Source: Pipra filicauda (taxonomy: Eukaryota > Chordata > Aves > Passeriformes > Pipridae). Taken from it: 64,000 bases of DNA. A model generated the notes under the pieces. The model had not been told where the DNA came from. It was given only the letters and a program-made list of their open reading frames with translations, and made no database searches. Where the stretch lies: assembly GCF_003945595.2 (NCBI RefSeq), contig NW_024104421.1:3844001-3908000 (forward strand), in the 5' to 3' direction. This document shows positions 38,195 to 51,179 of the stretch, piece by piece (the stretch's first letter is position 1; each line of letters begins with the position of its first letter). Made by a program: the position numbers and the translations under genes.

Positions 38195-40125
38195 GGAATT
38201 CTTGTGATCTTGGATTCTTACTTAAGTTCTGCAACAAATCTGAGAGTGGAGGGGAAGAGCAGTTCTTAGATCAGTCTCCACACAGCATGCCCTGCTTTCT
38301 GCTGCCAGCTGTCTCTACTGGATAGAGCTGAAACCCAGGAACCTCAGCTCTTCTTCCCATGTCCCCTTTTGAAGGCCAGCCCTACTGGTGGCACCAGCAC
38401 TGCAGCACTGTGCTTACACATCCAGCAGCAATGCTGCTTGAACCGGCTTGTCCCCACCCTCCTCCACTCCCAGCTGCTTTTTCCATTTCCCGCCGGACGC
38501 CCTCCCTCCAGCCAGTGGAAGTGTTTGTGCAGTTATGTGCAGAACCAGGTCAGGGATCTGATCCCAGCCAAAAAAACAGCCTGCAAATTTATATTTATTT
38601 TTTTTTTCCAGCTGGAAGAAGTTCTTCTGTCTGGTTTCTTGGGTGGCTGCACAAGCACTTTGGCTGGCATAAGGGAGGGAAGAGGACAGAGGTGGAAATA
38701 AGCAACTTTGCCATGCATGCTCCTCCCAAGTGAGTGTGGCTGATCCATGGAGCCTCCCCTCCACTCTCAGCCAGCGTGGGCTGATCTTGCAAGGAAAATC
38801 ACACACTTGTTTTTCGTCATGCCCCAGATGCTCCCCACCCTCCTTTCAAGGAACACTGCTCTTTCCCCATCCATCTCTAGCAAGCATTAGCAGAAAGGTT
38901 CTCCCTAATCAATCAACAGCCATTAGAACAACCAGGTTTTGAAGGTCTCCCACTTTTCTTATGTTATACAAAAGGCTGGAAGAGAGCTTGGGGGCTCTTT
39001 AGTCTAAAACTGGTGAGTGCTACCACTCATGTGACACAATCCCTTCTAGAAGCTGGGCTGCATTCTCTATGCCTGAATCTTCGGACCTTTACAATGGTGC
39101 ATTCTTGCATCATAATTAACAGTTACTAGAAAGATAGTTTGAAAAATGTAGTTCTTTGTAATCACATTTAGAAACAAGTATATCTAAATAAGTTCATTGA
39201 GGCACTCCTTTCTTGGGCAGCTGTTATAATCCATCTTAAAATAAACCCACTCCCTTCTCCCATTTTTTGGCTCTTAGCTTTGCTATTAATGACATAGACA
39301 AATCACTTCCAAGAGAAATTTTATTATTTGAAGTTTTCTCAGTTTAATGTGTTTGGCTCCTGACACTTCAAGGAAGGCTGGTACAGCTACTAATATGCTT
39401 TGCAGAAAGATTCCTTCATGTTGTCCTGAGAGAGGGCAATGAGAACCTGGTTTGATTGAAATACCTACAAGGACACAAGGGTTACCATAGGTTTTGGCTG
39501 GTTTCTCTAGTTATTCTGAGGACGCAGTAAAAGATTACTACTCTTTGCAATACCTCTCTGGAGAGTATGTTAAAAAAAGAATAAAGTTCCTAGCATAGCA
39601 TTTAAATATACTAAGAAGAAAAATAGTTTTTAAAAAGGCACATTGTTCTGTATAATGCAGTCCTGTCTGAAATTTGTGCACTGGTGATATTTATTCATCT
39701 GCTAAATAAAATCACAGATACTTCATTCCTGTCTGATCACTAGAAAATATTTTGTAGCTGTTTTCATGCTTATGTCACATATAGAAACTCAAAAAACTTT
39801 GACCAGCCTTCATGGGTTGTTTGCTGGAAGCCTGTTCACAAAGGACTTGCACAACATGAAGTCCTTTTAACTCCCAGGAGTGCCTCAACAAACACAGTGG
39901 GCACCTACCCAGTGTAAATAATCTATTAATAAACAATTTACAAATTGATCAACCATAACATCTTTTTATAGACTAAAAAAATGTAAATAGAAACAGGTAA
40001 TTATCTACATTAACATCTGTGCAATAGTATACTCACAGAGAGCTTTTAGTTAACATACAGGTTCCCATCAGGAGGGCAAGTCAACAAGAGCAGCAGATGG
40101 CTGCATTTTGGGTTAAATGCTCCTT

Positions 40126-40149
40126 AAAAAAAAAAAAAAAAAAAAAAAA
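40126..40149. repeat. A24 homopolymer
   Basis: Twenty-four consecutive A residues; no SINE or processed-transcript body is recognisable before it. Confidence 0.9.
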
Positions 40150-41129
40150 GGTAAAAGCCAACAGGTGCAAAAGAGCAGCAATGAATAGCCTCTTTCCGCT
40201 CACCTCCACTTCCCTGTAGAATTCAAACACTCACTTCAGTGATAGCAAGACACAGAGATCTTAATTTTCATTCAAAAGTAGGAACCTTGATGGTGGCTTT
40301 TGTTTGTAGAATCAGCCTCATGGTTCCTGATTGGCATTCAGCCTTAGGCCAAATCCTAAGGATGAAATGAGCTGTATCCTAGCCCTGTTTTCCTGCATAC
40401 TGCTAGCCCAGTCCCTAAACATATCTCACTGCTTCATCTATAACTTAAAAAAAAAAGCTGTTTAAGAGGAATGCAGAGAGGCTAAATTCATTAGTGCTTT
40501 GAAATGAACTTGTAGAACTAAGCACTGATATTTTCACTGCAAAATGAGGCATTTTGCTGGGAAGCATCAATGCAACAGGATTGTCTACTGACAGACTTGT
40601 CAGCACTTTTAGGCAGGCTGGAGTATTAGAACATGCATTTGGCTGAACTGTTTAAACAGAATACATTACTTACCATAAATTTTCTATGCTACTGTAACTA
40701 CAGAAATTCTCCTTCAAAAGCCAAACATGGCCACCTGATCTGCAGGTAGTACGGAATAGCAGTTTCTCTAAAATCTAGAGAATTGTTTCTGATTTTTCTG
40801 CCTGAGGAACCCACCTAATAATAATAGCAACATATTTTTCTACGCTGTGACTTGATTCTGGCTGCACACGTTTCCATTCCAGCGTCATTCATAGTTGTTT
40901 TCAACTTCAGCAAAAAGCAAGATTCAATTTCAGCTGAGACCAGACATATCAAATTCAACTAAAAAAAAAAGTGTTGGGGAGGGGAAAGGAAGGGCATTTT
41001 GGCTGGGGAGAAAAACGAGGAAAAGGGACTGTAAAAAGAGCGAAGTGCAAACTTTCTCTGAGATGTAACGGTGTCTTTGCTGCGGCAGCAGCAAAAAGCA
41101 GGCACAACTTTGTGGACCTCATCTCTTCA

Positions 41130-41560
41130 TCCCTTAGTTTTCCATCCGTACGCTCCGCTGTGCGCTGGCAGGAGACGGAGAGATTGGGATCGCCGCTGTG
41201 GCCGCAGAGCCCATGCCAGGAACCTCTTGGTACACTGGCTGCATCACCACATCCCTGCCCAAGTGAGCTCATGGGGCTCAGCTGGGCTCGCCGAGGTAGC
41301 ACAGACGTGTAATGAACACAACTGTCATGGAAAGTCTAAGAGGGGCGCTTGTTCCGCGGGCCGCCCGGACAATGAAGAATTGGCGTGCCACCCCCGCTCT
41401 CGCCCCCCAGCCGATGCCAAGGCGGGCGGCTGCCGGCAGATGAATAGCAGGTCTGTTCCAGCAGCTGCGCGTCCTGGTCCAGTGGGGAGAGAGTCTCCGG
41501 GAGCACGGAGTGCTGCGCTCCCTGCTCCGTCTGCAGAGGGAGAGACCTGGGGGCAAAAGG
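41130..41560 (+). promoter_or_regulatory. NINJ2: Probable NINJ2 CpG-rich promoter and 5' leader
   Basis: GC and CpG content rise clearly above the flanks (for example TTCCGCGGGCCGCCCGGACA near 41350, and GGGCGGCTGCCGGC near 41423) and fall again beyond about 41575. It lies directly upstream of the proposed NINJ2 start codon, on the side expected for a plus-strand gene. No TATA box is obvious. A frame of about 200 codons is open across the segment, but its composition is that of GC-rich DNA and it is treated as non-coding. Confidence 0.55.
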
Positions 41561-41587
41561 ATGGCCTCGGAAGGGGAGAACATTCAA
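41561..41587 (+). CDS. NINJ2: Probable NINJ2 (ninjurin 2) coding exon 1, nine codons (partial gene)
   Basis: Ninjurin 2 is a small two-pass plasma-membrane protein of the ninjurin family, linked to homophilic adhesion and neurite outgrowth. An ATG with A at -3 and G at +4 opens MASEGENIQ, and CAA is followed at once by GTGAGT, a near-ideal donor, in phase 0. The peptide resembles the start of human NINJ2 (MESARENID; seven-residue pattern M-x-S-x-x-E-N-I) and is too short to prove homology alone. Support comes from context: a CpG-rich segment just upstream, plus-strand orientation, and the human gene order in which NINJ2 lies divergently upstream of WNK1. The conserved part of the family (an HYA-KKS-AESMLD block and two membrane segments) would be in later exons, which I could not find in the window. 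Alternative: an unrelated ATG plus chance donor. Confidence 0.6.
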
Positions 41588-43818
41588 GTGAGTCCATCTT
41601 GGGGAAATACCCCTGGGAGGGAGAAGTGGGAGGGAAGATCCCCAGTCTGGGGGAAATATCCACCGCTCCTGTCATTTGCTCCTCAGCTTTGACAGCCAAT
41701 TTCCCTTGAAAACTCAGTTCTGCTTTTTTCCGCTGTTCCCCTTTGAAGAAAAACTAGTGGCAGGATCTCTGTTGTGTTCTGCCAAGAGCAGTTACAAGTG
41801 TTTTTCAAAAAGAAATGAAGGTAAGAAGGGGGATATTACTAAAAAGAGATGTTTTTTGGGGAAGGAGGGGCAGCAGGGAAAGAAATTAGCCTTCAGCTCT
41901 CAGGAGGAGGCAGCACATACTCTACAAGCTGCAAAAATCTGATCTGCTCCGCATCTCACAAAGCCTTTCTCTGTTTGGCAGAAAGTGCTCTCAATCTGGA
42001 GAGGAGGAAAAGAAATAAATACAGCAACTACTGAGGGAGTGCAGAGGCCAGGATTTCCTATGTAGGGTTTATAGAGAAACACAACTTCTTGGTGAATCTG
42101 TTTCAGTTCTCTGTCTTCCTATTCTGAGTGTTTGTGTTTTTTAAGAAGGGTGTTTCTTGTGCTCAGCATGTGTTCTCATAAAGGGCAACTACCCAAGGGT
42201 TTGGAAAAAACAAACTGTTAGAGATGAAATGGAATAAAAAGCCCAGATCACAAACACCCATCAAACCTCAGAAGTTCAAGTCCAGATCTGCACTTCAGAC
42301 AACTGTGGAGAAGGGAAGAATACAAAGCATTGCCTAGGGCACAGCTTCCAGCCCTGAATAGACTGGCATCAGGGTCCAAATTTTGCAGCCAATTTTTCTG
42401 TCTGGAATGGTCTCAGCTATCCTTAGACTTGACAGTGGGCAATTCTGTCTGGGGTCACGATTTTTATTTCTTCGGCCCGTGTTAAAGCAGTTAAAATGGA
42501 AAGATTTGTGTCCTTGGAAATAATCAGGACGATTATCCTTAACTAGAAAGAAGGACTGAGACTCTCCAAAGCTGCAGAACGTATCTCCACTGAATGTGAG
42601 GTGCAGAGCAGTTTTTGAAGACCTGGGAAAACTGTGCTCAATAAGAGACACAATAAGTGAGGAAGATGCCCAAGTAGCTGTGACAGTTGGTAAACATGTA
42701 CTCTATTTAGGACTGAGAAAGAGAGAGTTTAGTCTTTCCTAGGACTAAATAATAAGGGGGAAAATATAGAAATCAGCAAGCCAGGAACTGGGGGCAAAGG
42801 GCAAAGAGGTCAAGAAAATTATTCTAAAGAAAAAGTCAAATTAATTCCTTGTATGTTAAATCATACACCCAATGGAAAGTTTCAGGTCTATTGTGGATTT
42901 GAAATCCAGGTTCCATAGATGAAAAAATCAGCTTCACTGATTAAAGTTCTCGTAAACTTCTGAAAAATCCAGAGTTTAGGTTTTTATCTTTCAACCTATC
43001 TTGAGGTTAAGCAAAGAGCCAAAAGTGATCCTCAGCATCTTCAGTCTTTACAATATGCAAATAAGTAAGTCCAGAAAGTCAAAGGTTCCTTGGGTTGCAA
43101 AACTGAAAGGAGCATACCTGTCTGTTTCTAGAACAGGAAGGTGTGAAGTATTTCCATCCACCTCTACTCAGGTTGCCACAAGAATAACCACTCTACAAAG
43201 ATTTCCTTTGTGACACCTTACAGGGAAGCGACCAGACAGCACAAAATGTAGGTGAATGCACACAGATCCTCACATGCTTATAACACACAGTGCTAGCAGG
43301 GGAGGGAAAGAGTCTTACATACTGTGTCACATAGGATGGATACAGCCCCTTAACCAAACTAGCAGCAGTTTGGTTCAGGTTCTGAAGGATGTGAAGGAAT
43401 AAGCTGTAAGTGGATGAAGGACTCATCTGGTTTCAATCTACTTTCTGAAAACCCACAAAGAAGCAGAGTTGACCCGGTGAGCATCGATGCATATGGTCTT
43501 GGAACACCAATCATGCGATTAACACATGAATAGCAGGTGGCTTTTCCAAGACTCATTTATCAAGGAACAAAGAAAGTTGTGGGTACAAGGAGTCTCATGC
43601 ATACCTTTACTATCACATGTAATTTGACTACAAGCCAGCCACTTTATTCCATAAATAAGACAGCCTGAGTGAGCCTTCTTTGAGTTGCTGGCTAAGCAGC
43701 CTGACTGCATGGCAGTGACCTCCCCTTGCACTCTCAAGTTGGCTCCTCAAAGCAGAGAAACCTTTCACCAGCAGCATATCTTTGGTAAGTGATTGATATT
43801 GCACATAATCTTGTAGTA

Positions 43819-43902
43819 CGGTAAGTGTGATTTGTGCTTTGGTAACCTTGATTTTTTTCTTGGTAACTCTGACTTGTGCCTTGGTAGTTTTGAATCATTG
43901 TT
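43819..43902. repeat. Degenerate 21-bp tandem repeat, four units
   Basis: Four consecutive 21-base units, at 43819, 43840, 43861 and 43882, share the consensus tGGTAAnntTGAnTTGTGct with a third or so of positions varying. A further GGTAAGTGATTGA word at 43787 suggests an older, partly lost unit. Not known to me as a named satellite. Confidence 0.7.
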
Positions 43903-46053
43903 CAGATGATTGTGCTGCACAGTAGCAGAGTGAACCTCGCCATCGAACTTTGCTAAGTCACACTTTTACAACATCATATTAAAACCACTTTCACAAATAT
44001 CTCTGATGGTGACTCGTTAAGGGGTCTAAATCACCCATTCATGACAAACTGGCATAGTTGGCAGGGTCTGAATGAGGATTCACGACACAGAGCTGAGACA
44101 AGCAGAGGGTCCTGGCAATGACGTGACTTGACCAGTGAGAGGTGAGGGGAGGAGTGATCAGCGGCAGAGAAAAAAAAAAGTTTTTCAGTTGAAAGTACAT
44201 TTAAAAGCCTCTTTTGAGTCCCTGCTCTGAGCAGTGAATGCAGAGCAGGTGTCTTCTCGGAAGTTTCCAGCTGTGGGCTTATGAAGAGCTTGTGGGAATG
44301 TGCACTGCATGCTGTGGGGTGGTAATGTATGACTCACTCCTCCTCAAAGAGCTCCTGGATGGAGTAGCAGAAACAGTCATGAAAGTTAACTATGACCCAA
44401 TACAGAAGTAGGAATTTTTGTTTATAGGGAAAGGGTCTTGCACCCGAAGCAGCTGCAGAGCACCTACAAGCATTTCTCATACAACATTTACGTGGCCCAG
44501 CTAGACAGGTAACTATAGAATTAAAACAATGTAAACCCCTGGCCTCATGCAGGAGAGAGCTAGAAAAGGCAATCAAGATTTAAGAGGGCTCTTAAGAGGA
44601 CTGATCAGTCTCCAACAATTTTTGCTTATTCTGAAGCATGAGAACAGGAGCTCACTCAGCAAAATTGAAAGCCTCTGTAACAGGAGACACTCCCTTATCC
44701 AGCGTGACATCAGCCTGTGGAATTTGCCATCTCCTGGAGCAGGTTAGAAGGTCAAATATCGGAGCAAGCATTGAGAAGAGGTCAGGAGGTCCAGTAACAA
44801 TATTTACAGTTATTCAAGCTAAAAAAGGTACCTTCAAATCCCATAAGCCAATAGCAGGATAAAAATAAATATGCTTTTCAGTTCCCTAAAGGCAATGGCA
44901 CAATTGCTGACCAGACTACAAGTGGTATTTGCATTAGAGAGGTTATACACCAGCTCTCCATAAATGAGACCCAGGACTGCTTCTTAGCAGCAAGAGGTAT
45001 CTCCCACTAATCCACTTTCTCCCTTACAAAAATTCTCTTGTTCTGTGTGTTTCAAAGAGGTCTTTTTTCCCATTCTGACTTCTAGGAAGACCAGTAAAAC
45101 CTCAAAGTGTGCACAGAGAGATGCTAAAAGGAAATTGTGCTGAAATGGAAGAAAAGCCACAGGGCTGTAGAGCAGCCTCACCAGATCTGTGCCAGCCAGT
45201 CAAGTGCTAAGAAAATATGTAAACTGGAATGAAACTATTTTAATTAAAAATAGTAATTTACCTATTAAAAGATGAAACTTCGATATTAATTAATTTGAAT
45301 GATGCATTTTTCTCACCAGACATCTCTATCTGTGGCTTCTAAGTGAAACTTTCACCTTCCTCTATTAAACACCTGCCACTGATGAAAAGCCAGACAGAGA
45401 CCAGCAGACGAGATACTACAGAGTACATCCTGAGATAGCTGGGATCAGAAAAATACTTTTGGGATAGAAACAAATAAAACAACCCAACAAGATCCCATCA
45501 CCACTTTCCTTTTACTTTGGGAAACAAAGGTTTATAAATTAAAAGTATAGCATTGATAGAAACACTCTGGCTGATTTATCTGCACTTCTTTATGCTACTG
45601 TTCCCACTGACTCTTGCCTCCAGCCCATCCATAGAGATTTGCAGCGGGGGAGAGAGAAGGAGGGAGCCATAGAGGACGGTTCTTTTCAGCAGCAAAAGAC
45701 CTGTTAAATCTGTTTAGCTGTGTACCTCAGCTGCCACAGTTCACGATCTGGCATCTTAACACAACCCTGTTTCATTGGTGATTTAAGCCAACGTGCCAGA
45801 CCTTGAATGGGAGCGACTGAGACAACATCCGCTCCACCACTCCCACCACAGCAGCAGTAACCAGGGGAAAGTCTGTGGACAGCTGAACTCAGTAACACTC
45901 ACACATATTGCCACAGCTAAGTCTGTCAGAGCCCCAGATGAATATTGCAGAACAGAGCAAAGATTGAGGCTGATACTAAGTGGTTCTACAGTTTTATCAG
46001 GTTTATATTTTTATGTTTTCTTATTCATGAATGGGTGTTATGTTCTGTATAAA

Positions 46054-46101
46054 CGGCTGTAAGGGATGTGCGCCGGATGAAATGTCATCCGTATTCGTAT
46101 T
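46054..46101. other. Isolated CpG cluster with a 7-bp hairpin
   Basis: Five CpG dinucleotides occur within 44 bases in otherwise CpG-poor AT-rich DNA. CGGATGA (46074-46080) pairs with TCATCCG (46085-46091), and CGTATTCGTATT (46090-46101) is a two-unit direct repeat. It could be a relic of a DNA transposon or a small regulatory site; I cannot name a family. Confidence 0.4.
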
Positions 46102-49100
46102 GCAAAAGAGGCTGTATATTGTATGTTGTGTCTTTCTTTTTATAGTTTCTTACTCTTTGGATAAAAAAAAATTTACAATCCTCTGGGATAAGAAGCAGAA
46201 GTAATACCTCACCATTTAGGGAATCATTCATACTTCAAAAGTAAAAAGAGTAAACAGCTAAAATAATCATTCTGGAAAACGGACCCTACGCTGAAATTTT
46301 TTGGCAGAAGCTGCTTGGTGAATACCTTGAATGGAAAATACATCTGTGGAAATAAAGACAGGTTTGCAAGCAACTTGCAAGGAAAAAAGATTTTAAATAA
46401 TTGCATAGTTTACTTCCAGTGCTCAGTTTTTGACCTAATCTACAGCAGGCAGATTTTAGACAGGCAGATAAATAGAGTTAGCTTCAGGTGTTACAGTGCG
46501 GACTTTTCCAAAATGCCCATAAAACAGTTGGAAAGTTCCCCTTACCACTGTAAATTCCATCTCCCACATCCCACTTTCAGTGTAGACCTGATGAGGGGAT
46601 ACGGGGAGTGTGTTCACAACTGGGTTAGACTTTCAGTTTTTCGGGGTTTTTTTTGTGGCTTTAACTTGTGCCTCAAGGCTATGATGCACTGTACAAGTTC
46701 CTGATTTGGGCATGAATTTGCCTGTTTCTGCAGCAACAGCTAGCTCATACTTTCTGGTGCTCTAGGACCTCTACTGTCCTTCAGTAATTTCCTAGAATGG
46801 TGGCAGTCTCATATGACCAGCGAAGCAATGTCCCTGCCCCAGTGGGCTTCAGTAGAGTTATCTGGGTTCTGTAGTTTGGGCTTGCATAGTCTGCACCAAG
46901 AGAGAGAAAGAGCCTTTCAGGAAAAAAGTCTAAAATGCTTCAGAAAAATCCATTCCTGTGGCATCCCTGTATGATATGTAATACAACTCAGTCATCAAGA
47001 GTCTGAGGAGCTTATCTCACTTTTTTTAGTTTGTTTTTAACTCAACTAACTCAGTTACTACAGCCCTTTCAACAGGATTCCACTCCCCACTCCCAGGGGT
47101 ACACTCCACCACCTGGGAGTATTCATTTGGCCCTGGTAAAGCTGGTTCAGAGACCTAAGCTCAAAGAGAACTAATCACTTTTTGGCAGAGTTAATGTTCT
47201 GGTTTGCTGTCCTGCAGTGGTTCCTGGGAAGATCAGACCATGTCAATGACTAGGACTTCATGGCCATGAAGAGCATGTAGAGGCAACAGAATCTCTCCTT
47301 TCAGTGGCAGCCACCCCTCACTTCAGAGCAGTAATCCTAATCTGCGTGTAACCAGCAGAAGCAGAGAAGGCCCTAACAGTAACAATGATTGCTCCCACTG
47401 CAAGATTTCAGGCTGCTACTTCAGAGTAAAGCCTTTACAGGGTTACCTAGAGGCTTGGGCAGAGAGATTCGCTGTGCCCTAGATGGTCAAAAGACAGGTG
47501 TGAAATAGGTTCTCACACCTAGGAGTAAGAGTGATCTTATGCTTTTCTCTCCCAGCTGCAGGGACTTGTAAGTCTGTGTAGCATTACCTGTGTTGCTCCC
47601 AGAAACCAGCAGCACTCACAGTAGAAGACAGACAAGTGTGACCACAGCATGCTGAGAAGAAGCAGACTGTTTCTTACAGCCAGTGCTAATCAGTCCTTTG
47701 TTATATAGTCAGATGTGGCATTTCTCCTCTCCCCTAAACGTTCCTTTCCCACTTAGGGTGAATGTTCACTCATGCCCTTTCCAAACATGGGGATAGTATT
47801 TTTCATTTCGAGGAACTGAACCCCAGGTTTTAAGGTATCTGGGTAAAGCAAGGCACGTGAAGAGTTAAATATACTCTTGGAGTTAGTCCATGGAAATCAG
47901 CATCCTTACATCAGTGGTTGAGCTGATCCCTCACACTCCACGTCATTGAGGGACAGTAAAAGACAAGTATCAATGTCTTTCTGAGGGAAGGAGCCCGGTC
48001 CTACATTGTACACTGGACATGTCTGATAACCACAGCACAGCCAGAGCTCAGGTCACAGCTGGGAGCAAGGCCCAGGAGGTTTAGGGTCTCCCTAAGTGGG
48101 TAGGAAGGGGGTGAAGTGGCACAGGACCAAGGTGACAGGATGGTGCCTGTGCAGCACAAGGGGTTGAGGGGTTGCTCATGCCCCACTGAGAGTGACAGCA
48201 AGTCAGCATGGCTACACCCTGTTTGGAGGGCAAGGTCAGCCAGTAGCCGCACCAAGCCATCCTGGGATAACCCTCCTGCTGTCCCTGTGCTGCACCACCA
48301 GCTTGGCCTGGCCTGCTCATCAGCCACCAGCGGGACTTCCCTTGTTCCACCACCTCCTCCTCAGCCACAACCTTCAGGGGCACCATCTCTTGCCATGCAC
48401 ACGTTTCACACGTTGAGATACAGATACATCTCACTCACTCTTGCACCTTGCAGATTTGAGAGCACAAGGAGTGGATTTTAATGAGTAATCATAAACCTGG
48501 TTAGGTCGTGACAACACACTGTTCTTCTGGCTGGCCAACAGTAAAACCTCCCACTGACACATCTTTGTGAATAGGAGTCCTCTGCAACATGAAATACCTG
48601 TTAAACCACACCTAAATCGATTTTTGCATCTTTTGACAAGTAGTCCCGTCCCCCCCCCCGCTTCTTTCCAGCCTGTGGCTGAGAGCTGAACCATGCACCT
48701 GCTTCTCCCTGCCCTCAGCTGACACACAGGTACAGCATCTCCACTCATTTGGCTTCCACTAAAAATGGAAGCCTTCAGTCCAAGTCACCATTTCTCAGCT
48801 CTTCCTGTAAAATATGTAATAATTTGTTATGTTTCTCTTCTGAGAACCAAAAATGGGCAGTGCTGCAGGCGTACAGTAACCACACACAGAAGTGTGAGCT
48901 TCTCCAAGCACAAAAGGGCGAATGGGCATTTTCACTGCCGTTTCCCCATCCTTGGCTTGTGAGTCAAATGTTTATAAAACTGCCTCTGAAAAAAGACAGT
49001 ACAAGAAATGAGCTCTACTACTGTAATCTAGACTGCCTCGGGTTTGTAAACACACAAGAGACATTTGAATTGGACACCAGAATGAGGGAAGAGCCCATGT

Positions 49101-49781
49101 GCAGATGCTGCAAGATTCACATCACCAGTTACCATACACCTTGACACACTCCTTTGAACTAGGCAAGCTGTAATTCCTTGTCAAATTACATGAATCAGAT
49201 ATGTGACTCTGTAATTACAGCTGTGAAAACCATTATACTCAGGATCTTAGAACTTTCTAGCCAAAATAACCCTTGGGGAAGAAATTTCTCGTGAAGCTGC
49301 TTGGGTCAAGGTTCAGTGAGTGCTGGAAATTCTTGGGGAATCCTGCTGGCAGATTTAGAGAAATGAGAACAAGAGAATGAGATGATGTACTGGTTTGTGG
49401 ATTGTTCGGGCTTTCCTTTTTTTTTTTCTTTATTTTCCTCCCAGTATTTATTCTTATTTGCTGGAGTTTTCTCTTGCAGTCATGTATCGCCAAAAAATAT
49501 TTTGTGAGATTTAAAAAAAGGCCCAAATTCACCACAGACCTTCATTATGTGAGAAAAATAACTGCTCCTACCAATCTAAGAAGAGCCAAAGGGCAGCCAA
49601 GCATTATTCTGCAACCTATGTTTTACTAAAGGAATGTTTCTGCAGAAAATAACAACACAGCAATACTTGACCAGAACTTGTGTGAGAACCAAGTTCTGCT
49701 GCCCCTAGTTCTCCAAGCATGTTATAAATATCAGCAAATTTAATTTCACAATCTCTACGTGGAGCAAGAGGTGTTTTCCTG

Positions 49782-49866
49782 CCTATTTTACAGATATTAA
49801 ATCAAGGCAGAGACAGCTAAATGACCCAAGAACACACAGGTAGAAAGTGACAGAAGCAGGAAGGAA
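49782..49866 (+). mobile_element. MIR-like ancient SINE relic
   Basis: Words in the order TTTTACAGAT, AGGCAGAGACAGCTAAATGA, CCCAAGAACACACAGGTAGA, AAGTGACAGAAGCAGG follow the reverse strand of the MIR core and 3' part (TTTTACAGATGAGGAAACTG and onward, through the ACACAGCTAGTAAGTGGCAG region). Divergence is high, as expected for an amniote-wide relic. Confidence 0.5.
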
Positions 49867-51179
49867 GGACTGAGCATCTCTGGATGGGTGGATTGATTCT
49901 TAATCCATTATATTTTGAAGAAACCATTAAAGATTGATTTAGTCATCAGAGACCACTCTGTTACTTCACAAAATGTAAAGAGCATTAACTGAAGCTGTCA
50001 ATAAGAGACCACACACAATTCTTTCCCTGCTGAATGTTAACTTCAGCATCAATTTGGGAACAAATTTTGACACACTTTGAAGAGTTTAGGCACACAGCTG
50101 TGTTTGCACCTCTGTCTTGGTGGAGCCAGAGTCATCCTCAACCACCTTGGTGTAGGACACAAACCCCAAAGCCAAAGTGAAACAAGCTAAACCACGTTAC
50201 ACACAAATTCTGACTCAGAATGACCATAGAGGCTCTTGATGCAACTCTTCAACTTGAACTTTGCACCTCCTTCTGGCTGAATCAAGATGAAATGTTCCTG
50301 CATGTCCCTGTGTGATTTCAGGCTGTGGTCACACATTTTTTGCTGACTGAAGCTGAAACAAGGAGGTTTGTCCTCATGACCACCATCAATTATTATTACT
50401 GCCTCAATGCAACTGCTCGAAGTAATCACTCCATCAAGACTGTCTGGGCTAGGAAACCTCCATTATTGAGTGTCTAAGCTAACCCAGATCATTGTGAAAG
50501 AACTTGTTTAGGGAATATGTCTGGACAGAGACAGAAATAGCAGCTCCTTTAGACAGGCCTTCACCCATCTTATTGCAATGGGATAATTGCTTGGATTCTT
50601 GAATATTTCTTGGCTAGTTATGTTAGCTGAAGATCTAGTTATCCTGTGATTATCAGAAGACCATGAGATATACAATCTGGGTTCTTCTTAACTTAGTTGC
50701 AAAAAATAAGGAGAACAACTATCAAATACAAATACAATAAGAACTATTCCTGCATAACATAAGCACCCAGTGTTTTTTTTCATCTTTTGCCTATGGTGAT
50801 ACCTTGACTGACAATCCACACTGATCAGAGAGACATCCAGCAAAGGAATAATATGCTACAAGAAAATATAATATGCTGCTGTTTTCTTTGAACAGAAACA
50901 GATTTGAACTCCATCTTCATCTTCATGTACTAGATTCTTGGGAGCTGACTCTGGACCAATTCCTTGGCCAGCCCCCATTTTTGGCATGCGGTTGTGAAAA
51001 GGTTGCCGAAGGGAGTTGTGTCAAAGGGCTTTTACTTTGCTCTTAATGGCTCCACATACAGTCTGAAGGAATCTGAAGCGCTCACGAAATGTGGTTTCCC
51101 CTCTGGTGTTTGCTGTTCAGCTGGCTCAGCAGCTCAACCATTTAAAACCATTGTGAGTGGATTTAGCACTTGTGAAATA

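Larger units (their letters stand above)
37311..41129. other. Intergenic DNA upstream of NINJ2
   Basis: No recognisable gene. It holds a 20-bp tandem duplication (38155-38194), an A24 run (40126-40149) and a G-rich purine stretch (40973-41035) just before the CpG-rich segment. Confidence 0.55.

Noticed and set aside
41071..41709. 212-codon plus-strand frame across the proposed NINJ2 promoter
   Set aside because: GC-rich composition, no domain, and it reads straight through the proposed NINJ2 start and donor in another frame.
47089..47120. 9-bp inverted repeat ACTCCCAGG / CCTGGGAGT
   Set aside because: Same reason: within chance expectation, and no context.
49221..49250. Possible NINJ2 exon 2 because AACCATTATAC could read Asn-His-Tyr-Thr
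   Set aside because: The following codons show none of the KKS or AESMLD residues expected next, and there is no fitting acceptor and frame.
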